64,000 bases of DNA. It comes from Bacteroidales bacterium. Its GTDB lineage: Bacteria > Bacteroidota > Bacteroidia > Bacteroidales > WCHB1-69. The stretch is from assembly GCA_017454945.1 (NCBI GenBank), contig JAFTCA010000027.1, positions 24,494-88,493 of the forward strand, written 5' to 3'. This document shows, one piece after another, positions 9,358-16,301 of the stretch. The position numbers were made by a program, and so were the translations under genes. Within the stretch, counting starts at the first letter, position 1; each line of letters opens with the position of its first letter. Under the pieces are notes generated by a model. That model worked only from the letters and a program-made list of their open reading frames with translations, did no database searches and was not told the DNA's origin.

Positions 9358-9537
9358 ATGCAAACGGCATTCCGTTATGTTTTGCTAATGGGCATTCTCA
9401 TTATCCCATTGCATTTCAGCTCGATAGATAACAAATTCCCTATTATGCTGGGGGCTTTCATCGGAGGCACCATCGCCTTCTGGGTCGGTTATTTTATCAT
9501 TAGAAAAAAGAAAGACAAATCCGACAAGAAAGAATAG
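9358..9537 (+). CDS. Small membrane protein, 59 residues, heading the chromate-transporter operon
   Basis: ATG at 9358, TAG at 9535-9537. The peptide starts MQTAFRYVLLMGILIIPLHF, has a second hydrophobic stretch (MLGAFIGGTIAFWVGYFII) and ends in a Lys/Asp-rich cytoplasmic tail, so two transmembrane helices with a short loop are likely. It has its own promoter and ends six bases before the first transporter half. I recognise no family. Position suggests an accessory subunit or leader for the transporter, but this is only inference. Confidence 0.65.
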   Translation: MQTAFRYVLLMGILIIPLHFSSIDNKFPIMLGAFIGGTIAFWVGYFIIRKKKDKSDKKE

Positions 9538-9543
9538 ACTCTC

Positions 9544-10092
9544 ATGGCCACCTGTGCAGAATTATTTGTGTCGTTCTTTAAGATTGGCACCTTCACCATT
9601 GGAGGCGGCTACGCCATGATTCCGCTCATGGAGAAGGAGTTGGTTGACCGGCGCCAGTGGATCAGTCGAGAGGAATTCATGGATATGATGGCCCTTTCGC
9701 AAGCCATGCCGGGCATCTTCGCTGGCAATATGGCTACCAGTTTGGGTTACAAACTGCGCGGGGTACGGGGAGCCTTGGCCGCCATAGCTGGCAACATTCT
9801 CGTGCCCATTGGCATCATCTTGTTGCTGGCCATCTTCTTCCGCCATTTTCAAGACAACCGCATTGTGGAGGCCGTCTTCAAGGGCATCCGCCCGGCCGTG
9901 GTCGCCCTGATTGCCGCACCCGTCTTCAAGATGGCTAAAACCGCCAAACTCTCGTGGCGCAACGGCTGGATTCCCATCGCTGCCGCCCTTCTGATATGGC
10001 TTCTCGGCATCTCGCCTGTCTGGATTATCCTGGCAGCCGCTGCCGGTGGCTTTATCTACGGCAAAATCACAGAAAGGAGGAATGCGGCATGA
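9544..10092 (+). CDS. Chromate-transporter-family protein, N-terminal half (CHR domain)
   Basis: 182 residues, one CHR domain. It has the family signature FTIGGGYAMIPLM near residue 17 and the second conserved stretch LSQAMPGIFAGNMAT. Short-chain CHR proteins occur as adjacent pairs of opposite topology that act together; long-chain ChrA fuses both. Transport of chromate (or sulfate-like anions) out of the cell is known for some members, but many bacterial pairs have no proven substrate. The stop overlaps the start of the second half (ATGA at 10089-10092), consistent with coupled translation and one-to-one subunits. Confidence 0.9.
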   Translation: MATCAELFVSFFKIGTFTIGGGYAMIPLMEKELVDRRQWISREEFMDMMALSQAMPGIFAGNMATSLGYKLRGVRGALAAIAGNILVPIGIILLLAIFFRHFQDNRIVEAVFKGIRPAVVALIAAPVFKMAKTAKLSWRNGWIPIAAALLIWLLGISPVWIILAAAAGGFIYGKITERRNAA

Positions 10093-10667
10093 TCTTCTGG
10101 CAACTGTTCTACACCTTCTGCAAAATTGGCATCTTCAACTTCGGCGGCGGCTACGCCATGATAGCCCTCATCCAAAACGAAGTGGTGGAGAAGCACGCCT
10201 GGATGACCGTACAGGAGTTCACCGACATAGTGGCGGTGAGCCAGATGACACCAGGCCCTATCGGCATCAATGTGGCCACTTACGCTGGCTATACGGCGGT
10301 GGTGAACGCCGGCTATGCCCCATGGATTGGCACGCTCAGTGCCGTGATGAGCTCGTTTGCCGTCATCCTGCTTCCTTGCCTATTGATGTTGCTGGTGTGC
10401 CGATTCCTGTTAGCACATCGCCATAACAAAATCATTGACAGCATTTTCAGCATTTTGCGCCCTGCCATTGTGGGAGTCATTGCAGCCGCTGCACTGCTGC
10501 TTGTCTCCAAGGAAAACTTCGGCAGTCCCACCGAGGACAGCTTTCACTACTATGCCAGCATTTTCATCTTTGCAGCAGTCTTTGTCGCCTCCTACAAGGG
10601 CAAACGAAGCCCCATCCTACTGCTGTTGCTCAGCGGAGTAGTGGGGGCAGCGCTGTATTTGTGGTAA
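10089..10667 (+). CDS. Chromate-transporter-family protein, second half (CHR domain)
   Basis: 192 residues from the ATG at 10089, which overlaps the previous stop as ATGA. An open frame extends further upstream, but the MIFWQLFYTFCKIGIFNFGGG start aligns exactly with the first half and is clearly right. It repeats the signature (NFGGGYAMIALIQ) and VSQMTPGPIGINVAT. About five hydrophobic segments follow. It is the last gene of the 9.36-10.67 kb unit. Confidence 0.9.
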   Translation: MIFWQLFYTFCKIGIFNFGGGYAMIALIQNEVVEKHAWMTVQEFTDIVAVSQMTPGPIGINVATYAGYTAVVNAGYAPWIGTLSAVMSSFAVILLPCLLMLLVCRFLLAHRHNKIIDSIFSILRPAIVGVIAAAALLLVSKENFGSPTEDSFHYYASIFIFAAVFVASYKGKRSPILLLLLSGVVGAALYLW

Positions 10668-10684
10668 AGGGGAGAAAAAATGCT

Positions 10685-10692
10685 TATTTTTG
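10685..10692 (+). promoter_or_regulatory. Promoter -7 element TATTTTTG, long leader to the XRE-like gene
   Basis: Exact TAnnTTTG match 18 bases after the transporter stop. If used, it makes a leader of about 240 bases that contains the attenuator-like hairpin ending at the next ATG. Weak ATGC/GCAT dyad around it. Confidence 0.45.
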
Positions 10693-10808
10693 CATAATAG
10701 AACAAACATCGAAACAAACAAATAGCATATGAAGTAACCTGTATATTTATTATCATCTTTTGAGCTTGGCTCGCATATTCTCAACTCCGTAAACGACCAA
10801 ATTAACAT

Positions 10809-10938
10809 TGTAGGTGAGAAAAAGTGTGCGAAAGTTCGCGTGAATAGGCGTGAATTATTCCGTACTTATTTACCTACATGGCTTTGGTCGGCCAACGGAG
10901 TTAGATAAGTACATCATGGAACGGTTCACGCTTTTTTT
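10809..10938 (+). terminator. Terminator-like leader hairpin with an alternative fold, directly before a start codon
   Basis: GCGTGAA (10848-10854) pairs with TTCACGC (10925-10931). Inside it TTCC (10858-10861) pairs with GGAA (10918-10921), and GTACTTAT (10862-10869) with ATAAGTAC (10905-10912). The apex holds TTGG/CCAA (10884-10895). Seven T follow (10932-10938), then the ATG. TGTAGGT (10809-10815) could instead pair with ACCTACA (10872-10878), which would break the terminator. This has the layout of a transcription attenuator. Confidence 0.55.
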
Positions 10939-11142
10939 ATGAAAGACCAACAGATACCCATCGGACACATTATCAAGCAGAAATTGAAGGAGCAGGGGCG
11001 CACTGCGGCCTGGCTGGCGCGGCAGATTCCGTGCTCGCCCAACCACATTTTCAAGATATTCCGCAAACATGCGCTCAGCACTGATTTGTTACAGCGCATC
11101 TCATCTATTTTGGATTATAATTTCTTTCAACATTACCTATAA
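10939..11142 (+). CDS. Small XRE/Cro-like DNA-binding protein
   Basis: 67 residues. The sequence IGHIIKQKLKEQGRTAAWLA followed by RQIPCSPNHIFKIFRKHALS fits a single helix-turn-helix of the XRE type, with the recognition helix around residues 35-45. There is no other domain. The ATG comes straight after the T-tract of the leader hairpin, with no room for a separate ribosome binding site, so expression may depend on read-through or a later start. Such small XRE-like proteins are common in Bacteroidales; their targets are unknown. Confidence 0.65.
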   Translation: MKDQQIPIGHIIKQKLKEQGRTAAWLARQIPCSPNHIFKIFRKHALSTDLLQRISSILDYNFFQHYL

Positions 11143-11143
11143 C

Positions 11144-11185
11144 ACTATCTGAAATGGATAGGGTTTACAATCCGTTTCAGATAGT
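11144..11185 (+). terminator. Near-perfect 16-bp hairpin after the XRE-like gene
   Basis: ACTATCTGAAATGGAT (11144-11159) is inverted at 11170-11185 with a single T.G wobble and a 10-base loop. It begins two bases after the stop codon, but no T-tract follows, so it may be a processing or stability element rather than an intrinsic terminator. Confidence 0.5.
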
Positions 11186-11192
11186 ATATAAC

Positions 11193-11223
11193 ATTGATTA
11201 AAAGTACATTATGATTATTTTTG
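11193..11223 (+). promoter_or_regulatory. Promoter (ATTG, 19 bases, TATTTTTG)
   Basis: TATTTTTG at 11216-11223 with TTG at 11194-11196 at the standard spacing. It drives the 94-residue gene and probably the two genes after it. Confidence 0.65.
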
Positions 11224-11254
11224 CATTTTTATTATTATTAATTTTTCATACATT

Positions 11255-11539
11255 ATGAAACAGATAGATGAAATTACTATCGGAGCCGACGAATTGATTC
11301 TTTGGCTGAGAAAAAACGGAAAAGCCCTTTCATCAACAACCGATAAAGCTCATGGTTTAGGCTTTGAAATAAGTAGAGTAATGAAATCCTTAAATGCTGA
11401 ACAATTGAATGAAGAACCATGCTTTTGGGGTGAAACAGGCTCGTTTATTGACCAATACCAACTTCCCAAAACTGCCATGCAGTATAGAATCAATGTGGAT
11501 ATGCTACCTGAATTATATAGGCAACTACTCGACTTATGA
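11255..11539 (+). CDS. Hypothetical protein, 94 residues
   Basis: No recognised family. The protein is soluble, mixed alpha/beta in composition, with no signal peptide, and ends in a likely helix (MLPELYRQLLDL). It has a clear promoter and an ATGA overlap with the following open frame (11536-11539), so it is very probably a real, translated gene. Low GC in comparison with flanking housekeeping genes suggests an accessory origin. Confidence 0.6.
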   Translation: MKQIDEITIGADELILWLRKNGKALSSTTDKAHGLGFEISRVMKSLNAEQLNEEPCFWGETGSFIDQYQLPKTAMQYRINVDMLPELYRQLLDL

Positions 11540-11550
11540 TTTTCACAACC

Positions 11551-12723
11551 ATGAAACGCCTAATCTGTTTTTGTTTGATTGCATTCTGCTTTCAACTATA
11601 TACTATTGCGCAAATAGAATTGCTTTATACTTCTGATAAAATTTCATTTTACAACTGGTCTTCTGATGTGTCGCAATATATTGTTGATAATGATATCTCC
11701 GTAAATATAAAACCATACTATAGCAATTCTTATGAATATAATCAAAGTTTAAGACAGGGCATTCCTCTCGGTTATAAAGCATACGACTATGATACTTTTG
11801 AGATCATAGCAGCTTTGAATTACACATCTAATAATACCATAAGAAAAATAGAAATTAGTTCAACAGGATTATCTCAAAACGTACAAGCATCCTTTCCGAT
11901 TCCTAACGGATATCGTTTATTCTCGGGCCACGTCTCTCAACATCTCTTTGACGAAGATGACAACTTGGAATTTTATCTTGTCTGGGAAAAAGAGAATCCT
12001 GAATATTATGACAACAACAAGTATTATACACAACTCCTCAAAGACAATGGCACAATATTATTAGAAATAAAATCTGCTTCTACACAAATTTACGACACAT
12101 ACCATCATGGAATCAGAGGGGAAAACTCTCACAGATTTGCATTATCCACCCAGTATTACGATGAAACCAACCAACTTAAGAGCCTCTATTCGCTCTATTC
12201 TTGCAATGCACCTATGAGGACTCAGAATATAGAACCAATACACGATACTGTTGTTGTAACCCAACATGACACTTTTCGCATTAAAGATCCTAATTATGAT
12301 TTACATGTGGGGGCTTATCCTCCCGAATATGGAATTGGCGTAGGTAGTGGAACATTTCCCAAAGACTGTAAAGTAGAGATTGGTGCTATTCCCCTTCAAG
12401 GATACCAATTTATAACCTGGACTGATGGAGTTCGTGAAAATCCTAGGGTTGTTTCCATGCAAGGAAACAGGACCTATACAGCCTTTTTCCGTCAAGCACC
12501 AACAACCACCACTTCATATAAGGATCAGGTACCTTGGGACATTCTGACCCGTTTTAATCAAATAATTATCAATGGTGCGGAAGGAAATCATGTTAAACTG
12601 TTTGATACTGCGGGACGCTGTATTTATTCAGGGGAAAACCATATAATACCTGTTTCTGTTCCGGGAATCTATTTCTTACAAATAGGCAACCAACCTGCTA
12701 TCAAAGTGGACATTCAATTTTAA
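11551..12723 (+). CDS. Secreted protein with InlB-like repeat and probable type IX sorting domain
   Basis: 390 residues from MKRLICFCLIAFCFQ, a typical signal peptide ending near Ala-Gln. An in-frame ATG at 11536 overlaps the previous stop and may be used for coupling. The first 230 residues are unlike anything I know. A region near 245-315 (YGIGVGSGTFPKDCKVEIGA, then FITWTDGVRENP and ending TYTAFFRQ) resembles a divergent InlB B-repeat. The last 65 residues (VKLFDTAGRCIYSG, then VPGIYFLQIGNQ) look like a short type A type IX sorting domain, so the protein should be exported across the outer membrane and anchored or released. AT-rich codons. Confidence 0.62.
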   Translation: MKRLICFCLIAFCFQLYTIAQIELLYTSDKISFYNWSSDVSQYIVDNDISVNIKPYYSNSYEYNQSLRQGIPLGYKAYDYDTFEIIAALNYTSNNTIRKIEISSTGLSQNVQASFPIPNGYRLFSGHVSQHLFDEDDNLEFYLVWEKENPEYYDNNKYYTQLLKDNGTILLEIKSASTQIYDTYHHGIRGENSHRFALSTQYYDETNQLKSLYSLYSCNAPMRTQNIEPIHDTVVVTQHDTFRIKDPNYDLHVGAYPPEYGIGVGSGTFPKDCKVEIGAIPLQGYQFITWTDGVRENPRVVSMQGNRTYTAFFRQAPTTTTSYKDQVPWDILTRFNQIIINGAEGNHVKLFDTAGRCIYSGENHIIPVSVPGIYFLQIGNQPAIKVDIQF

Positions 12724-12729
12724 TATACT

Positions 12730-13212
12730 ATGCAACATTTAGTTAAAGACCCCAATGACCCGAATCATCAGATAGTGATGTCGGATAAAGAATACAAAGA
12801 TTACAAGCGCAGTGGGTGCTGGTGGATAATACTTATTCCTCTTTTTCTTATTGGCTTAATTGTTGGGGCTATTGAAGATAAACAAGAAACAAAAACAACT
12901 AAAAGCAGTAGTCAGTCTCTCTCTGAAAAACAGGAAGGGTTGAGTGACGAACATTCTAATAAACAACAAACCACCTGTAATATGCCTTCTGACGAAAAAA
13001 AGAACGAAAACGACTCTAATAACACCATCGAAGAGACCACCAACACAAATGATGAACTAAGGGATTCGGAATACGAACAATATTATCAATCTGTAGTATC
13101 AGAAACTCGAAACGACCAAATTGATAATAATGAACAGCCTAATCGAAATGACCCGTGTCCTTGTGGAAGTGGCAAAAAATACAAACGTTGCTGCGGTATG
13201 CGAAACAAATAA
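12730..13212 (+). CDS. Membrane-anchored protein with C-terminal SEC-C zinc motif
   Basis: 160 residues. One hydrophobic segment at about 33-48 (WWIILIPLFLIGLIVGAI) is followed by a long, very polar linker rich in Ser, Asn, Glu and Lys. The end is a SEC-C motif, NRNDPCPCGSGKKYKRCCG, with the Cys-X-Cys...Cys-Cys zinc ligands found at the SecA tail. SEC-C modules bind zinc and are thought to bring proteins to SecB, ribosomes or other partners. It starts six bases after the secreted protein and belongs to the same unit. The function is not known. Confidence 0.7.
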   Translation: MQHLVKDPNDPNHQIVMSDKEYKDYKRSGCWWIILIPLFLIGLIVGAIEDKQETKTTKSSSQSLSEKQEGLSDEHSNKQQTTCNMPSDEKKNENDSNNTIEETTNTNDELRDSEYEQYYQSVVSETRNDQIDNNEQPNRNDPCPCGSGKKYKRCCGMRNK

Positions 13213-13218
13213 TTTGTC

Positions 13219-13400
13219 CGCACACCTACGGCGTGCGATTTTGAACATATACCTACCTTGGCTACCAGGCACGGCAGACCTAAAGGCCTGCCTTATTCCA
13301 TACCAATTATTTATGCATTTCATCTGCACGCCGTTAGGTGTGCAGGGGTTGGTAGCAAAGAATAAACCGATGGAATGTTATCGCAGGCCGTAGGTCTGCG
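13219..13400. repeat. Cluster of four REP-like short hairpins
   Basis: Four imperfect palindromes at 13219-13237, 13273-13292, 13324-13345 and 13382-13400 share one design: a 5-6 base stem, one mismatch or wobble, then CC, 3-4 bases and GG. The wobble becomes G.T only when copies 1-2 are read on the minus strand and copies 3-4 on the plus strand, so the pairs point in opposite directions. Start-to-start spacing is 51-58 bases. They fill the space between convergent genes. Confidence 0.6.
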
Positions 13401-13412
13401 GGCTTTCAGTTT

Positions 13413-13691
13413 TCAGTTTAGATAATACCACAAAACCACGGCTATCTGTGCCAACAAGATGAGTGGGATGCCGACCACAAAGTACCAGTGTGCAGTTTTA
13501 TGGCGAAAGGCGTACATGCCTGCCCAGGCACCGATGCTGCCGCCCAACAAGGCTACTGAAAAAAGGGCAGCTTCTGAAATACGGTAGCGGTGCTTGCTCG
13601 CCCGACGCTTGTCAATGCCGAAGAGAGCAAATGCCAATAGATTGATAATCAATAAATAGCAAATAATAATTAGCGGATTGTCTTGTAACAT
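13413..13691 (-). CDS. DUF1294 family small membrane protein
   Basis: 92 residues from the ATG at 13691. The in-frame ATG at 13724 lies inside the promoter box (13722-13729), so it cannot be used from that promoter. Three hydrophobic segments are visible, and the family hallmark (FGIDKRRASKHRYRISE, then LLGGSIGAWAGMYAFRHKT) is intact. DUF1294 proteins are short inner-membrane proteins with no settled function, sometimes fused to cold-shock domains. Monocistronic. Confidence 0.85.
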   Translation of the reverse strand: MLQDNPLIIICYLLIINLLAFALFGIDKRRASKHRYRISEAALFSVALLGGSIGAWAGMYAFRHKTAHWYFVVGIPLILLAQIAVVLWYYLN

Positions 13692-13721
13692 AGAAACTGC
13701 ATATTTGAGATAATAAAAATA

Positions 13722-13729
13722 CAAATCTA
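13722..13729 (-). promoter_or_regulatory. Promoter -7 element TAGATTTG for the DUF1294 gene
   Basis: Exact TAnnTTTG match on the minus strand. It fixes the start codon at 13691. Confidence 0.6.
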
Positions 13730-13773
13730 TTTACATCGCTCCAATAAAAGCATCTCCTTTCGGGCTTTTTGCG

Positions 13774-13781
13774 TACCTTTG
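13774..13781 (+). promoter_or_regulatory. Promoter -7 element TACCTTTG
   Basis: Exact match, 22 bases before the Mpv17-like gene. Confidence 0.6.
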
Positions 13782-13803
13782 CCGCACAAAAAAAAATCCC
13801 ATA

Positions 13804-14487
13804 ATGAAAAAAACAGACCTCCTTGTTATTACCATTGTCCTCGTTGTATTGGGCATTTTCATTTTTGTGCCTGGTGTTCTCGAAGGCTTCAACACTGCCA
13901 CGGCCAACCACGGCATGATTATGAGTTTTTTCAAATTTGCCATTCTCGCCACCTTTGGTGAAATGCTCGCCTTGCGTATCCGCAAAGGTCACTATGTGGA
14001 AAAGGGCTTCGGCATATTGCCGCGAATGCTGGTTTGGGGTCTGCTGGGTATGTGTATCGCCATGGCCATGACCGTCTTCAAGGCAGGAACAGTCAAATTC
14101 CTGACTTACATAGGATTGGAGCAGGCAGAGGTTTGGTTTGCAGGCAGTGCCAGCTGGGGCAAACTGCTGGTGGCCTTCTGCGTAAGTGTGCTGATGAACA
14201 CCTTCTTCGCCCCTGTCTTCATGACCTTCCACAAAATCACCGACATACACATTGCCGAAACGGGCGGAACGCTGGCAGGGTTCTTCTCCAAACCGCTTGA
14301 GATACAGAAGACTATGGCCGAAAAGATAGACTGGAACATCCAATATGGCTTTGTTTTCAAGAAAACCATACCGCTGTTCTGGTATCCTGCCCACACCATC
14401 ACCTTTATGCTGCCCGGCAATTACCAAGTGCTGTTTGCCGCCGTGCTCGGCGTGGTTTTGGGACTGATTCTCAGCATCAAAAAATAA
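13804..14487 (+). CDS. Mpv17/PMP22-like integral membrane protein
   Basis: 227 residues with an N-terminal hydrophobic segment and about four more. The C-terminal part (IPLFWYPAHTITFMLPGNY, then VLFAAVLGVVLGLILS) resembles the conserved tail of the Mpv17/PMP22 family (WP..Q..NF..VP...R....W...LS). Eukaryotic Mpv17 is a mitochondrial inner-membrane channel; the bacterial homologues are uncharacterised. The relation is remote, and a general membrane-protein label is the safe reading. Converges with the phosphatase gene four bases later. Confidence 0.55.
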   Translation: MKKTDLLVITIVLVVLGIFIFVPGVLEGFNTATANHGMIMSFFKFAILATFGEMLALRIRKGHYVEKGFGILPRMLVWGLLGMCIAMAMTVFKAGTVKFLTYIGLEQAEVWFAGSASWGKLLVAFCVSVLMNTFFAPVFMTFHKITDIHIAETGGTLAGFFSKPLEIQKTMAEKIDWNIQYGFVFKKTIPLFWYPAHTITFMLPGNYQVLFAAVLGVVLGLILSIKK

Positions 14488-14491
14488 AACA

Positions 14492-14947
14492 CTATTCGGT
14501 CAAATGGCGCAGCAGGGCCTCGCAGCCCTCGCTAATCTCGCGCCATGCTGTCTCAAAGTCGCGGGTATACCATGGGTCGGCAATCTCGCGCGGATGGTCG
14601 GTATAATCCATCAGCAGTGAGATTTTGTCGGCAGGGTCACCGCCCAGAATAGCGTGCAGACTGCGCAGATTGCCTTTGTCCATAGCGATGATGTAATCGT
14701 AGTGCTCGTAGTCGGCAGCCGTAATGCGGCGGGCGGTCTTGCCGCTGCAGTCGATACCGTGGGCGGCCAACATTTTGCGAGCCGGCGGATAGACGGGGTT
14801 GCCTTGCTCCTCGTAACTGGTGGCAGCCGACGCGATGTCAAAACGGTCGGCCAAGCCCGCATCAGCTACCAACTTCTTCATGATAAACTCGGCCATGGGA
14901 CTGCGGCAGATGTTGCCAAGGCACACAAAAAGGATTTTCGTTTTCAT
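14492..14947 (-). CDS. Low-molecular-weight protein-tyrosine phosphatase
   Basis: 151 residues from MKTKILFVCLGNICRSPMAE. The P-loop C-x5-R (Cys9 to Arg15) is at the N-terminus, where LMW-PTPs carry it. The general acid Asp is in ADPWYTRDF near 120. Bacterial members often regulate exopolysaccharide tyrosine kinases, or act on arginine phosphate, but no kinase gene is nearby. The Met six codons upstream is possible but lacks support. The gene begins just after the intrinsic terminator of mscL. Confidence 0.92.
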   Translation of the reverse strand: MKTKILFVCLGNICRSPMAEFIMKKLVADAGLADRFDIASAATSYEEQGNPVYPPARKMLAAHGIDCSGKTARRITAADYEHYDYIIAMDKGNLRSLHAILGGDPADKISLLMDYTDHPREIADPWYTRDFETAWREISEGCEALLRHLTE

Positions 14948-14965
14948 CTTCTTCGTTATCATCAC

Positions 14966-15004
14966 AAAAAAAGGATAGCCATAAAACTATGGTTATCCTT
15001 TTTT
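14966..15004 (-). terminator. Intrinsic terminator of mscL
   Basis: AAGGATAGCCATA at 14971-14983 pairs with TATGGTTATCCTT at 14988-15000 (one G.T), with A-tract and T-tract on either side, so it terminates on both strands. On the minus strand it ends mscL about 20 bases before the phosphatase start and could act as an attenuator for it. Confidence 0.8.
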
Positions 15005-15022
15005 AATGTCACTGGGCGACTA

Positions 15023-15460
15023 TTATTTCTCTTTTAACAGATCGCGGATTTCAGTTAACAGTTTCTCTTCTGCAGTGGGTTCCGGAGCGGGAGCGGGTTC
15101 TGCGGGAGCTTCCTCAACGGGTTTCTTCACCATGTTAGAAGCCTTGTTGATGAGCTTAATCATACCGAAGATACACAAAGCCACAATCAGGAAATCAACG
15201 GTAGTCTGGATAAAGTTACCGTAGTTCAATGTTACGGCTTCCTTCACTACTTCTTCGCCATTCATAACGGCTTCTCTCAGCGTAACCGAGAGTGTCGTGA
15301 AGTCCACATTGCCAATCAATGCGCCAACGAGAGGCATCAAAAGGTCATTAACCAAAGAGGTTACAATTTTACCAAATGCACCACCGATGATAACACCGAT
15401 AGCCATGTCCATTACATTGCCTTTCATGGCAAATTCTTTGAATTCTTTTAAAAAGCCCAT
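15023..15460 (-). CDS. mscL: Large-conductance mechanosensitive channel MscL
   Basis: 145 residues, normal for MscL. The N-terminal helix ([20 protein letters not shown]) leads into TM1 ([20 protein letters not shown]). TM2 lies at about 85-110 ([19 protein letters not shown]), and the charged C-terminal helix follows an Ala/Pro/Glu-rich linker. It opens on membrane stretch during osmotic downshock and releases solutes. Own promoter and own terminator. Confidence 0.96.
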   Translation of the reverse strand: MGFLKEFKEFAMKGNVMDMAIGVIIGGAFGKIVTSLVNDLLMPLVGALIGNVDFTTLSVTLREAVMNGEEVVKEAVTLNYGNFIQTTVDFLIVALCIFGMIKLINKASNMVKKPVEEAPAEPAPAPEPTAEEKLLTEIRDLLKEK

Positions 15461-15499
15461 AATTATAAATTTAGATTGTTATTAAAAAGTTCCTTTGCG

Positions 15500-15507
15500 C
15501 AAAAATA
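15500..15507 (-). promoter_or_regulatory. Promoter -7 element TATTTTTG for mscL
   Basis: Exact match on the minus strand, about 40 bases before the start codon. Confidence 0.6.
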
Positions 15508-15519
15508 AAAAAATTAATT

Positions 15520-15707
15520 TTTAGTTGTGAGAAGTGAAAAGTAAAAAGTGAAAAGTGAGAAGTGAGAAGTTAAGAAGTTAAGAAACTAAGAAGTTAAGGA
15601 GTTAAGAATTATAGAGTTAAGAATTATAGAGTTATAAATAATTAAATCGCTAATGTCTAAAGTCTAACGTCTATTTATGAAACTTGAAACCTGAAACTTC
15701 ATGTGTA
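15520..15707. repeat. Modular low-complexity intergenic repeat
   Basis: A run of short degenerate words: GAAGTGAAAAGT, then GTTAAGAAGTTAAG, then AATTATAGAGTTAAG, then AACTTGAAACCTGAAAC. The same words recur at 18502-18660, 23222-23460, 30755-30890, 40849-40920 and elsewhere, in either direction. No open reading frame. Confidence 0.65.
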
Positions 15708-16301
15708 TTACAGCACTTCATCTTTGTCTATCAGATTGTTCAGCAAGGCATAAACCGTGAGGCCGGCCACCGACTTAATATCCGTTTTATGGGTGATATT
15801 TTTACGATGGGTGATGACGGTGTGTACAGAAAGATTAAGTTTGTCGGCTATTTCTTTATTCATCAATCCTTTAGCAACCAAAACAAGCACATCCTTCTCG
15901 CGTTGCGTCAACTCATAACCCTCACCAGTCTCGCTGGGGTCCTGATTTTTCAAAACCTGCTTCAATTTGTTTTCGATCTGCATTTTGCTGTCGCAGATAT
16001 CCACCACAGCCGCATAAGGCCGCAACATGGATGCACTAAAATATTGATATACAAGCGCAACGAACACAATATGGGGATTTACATCTGTCAGCGATGACAA
16101 CTCCGTAACAGCCGAATCGCCCAGCAGGGAGGGATTGATCAGAAGGAGGGCCGGACGGTAACGCACCACCGCCTCTTTCAACCCTTCGGCTGACGAGCAG
16201 CAGCCACAAATCACAAACGGCGAGTCGGCACCCAATAACTCTTGAAAACCGGCCGCAATCACATCCGAAGGCTCTGCCAATAAGATCTTAATTGTTTTCA
16301 T
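15708..16301 (-). CDS. LuxR/NarL-type regulator with a degenerate receiver domain
   Basis: 197 residues from MKTIKILLAEPSD. The receiver-like domain (1-118) lacks the usual chemistry: the acidic pair is replaced by AEPSD, and the phospho-acceptor position in the strand ALLLINPSLL is Asn56. The usual switch Lys is not obvious either. A standard LuxR helix-turn-helix follows at about 131-190 (LTQREKDVLVLVAKGLMNKE, then NLSVHTVITHRKNI). The start overlaps the end of the hemerythrin gene by 14 bases, so the two are translated together. It probably works without phosphorylation, perhaps through a ligand or through the hemerythrin protein; that is inference. Confidence 0.85.
   Translation of the reverse strand: MKTIKILLAEPSDVIAAGFQELLGADSPFVICGCCSSAEGLKEAVVRYRPALLLINPSLLGDSAVTELSSLTDVNPHIVFVALVYQYFSASMLRPYAAVVDICDSKMQIENKLKQVLKNQDPSETGEGYELTQREKDVLVLVAKGLMNKEIADKLNLSVHTVITHRKNITHKTDIKSVAGLTVYALLNNLIDKDEVL

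Noticed and set aside
13612..14427. Long minus-strand open frame across the DUF1294 and Mpv17-like genes
   Set aside because: Covers two genes with family matches and promoters; the peptide is rich in His, Gln and Cys with no domain pattern.
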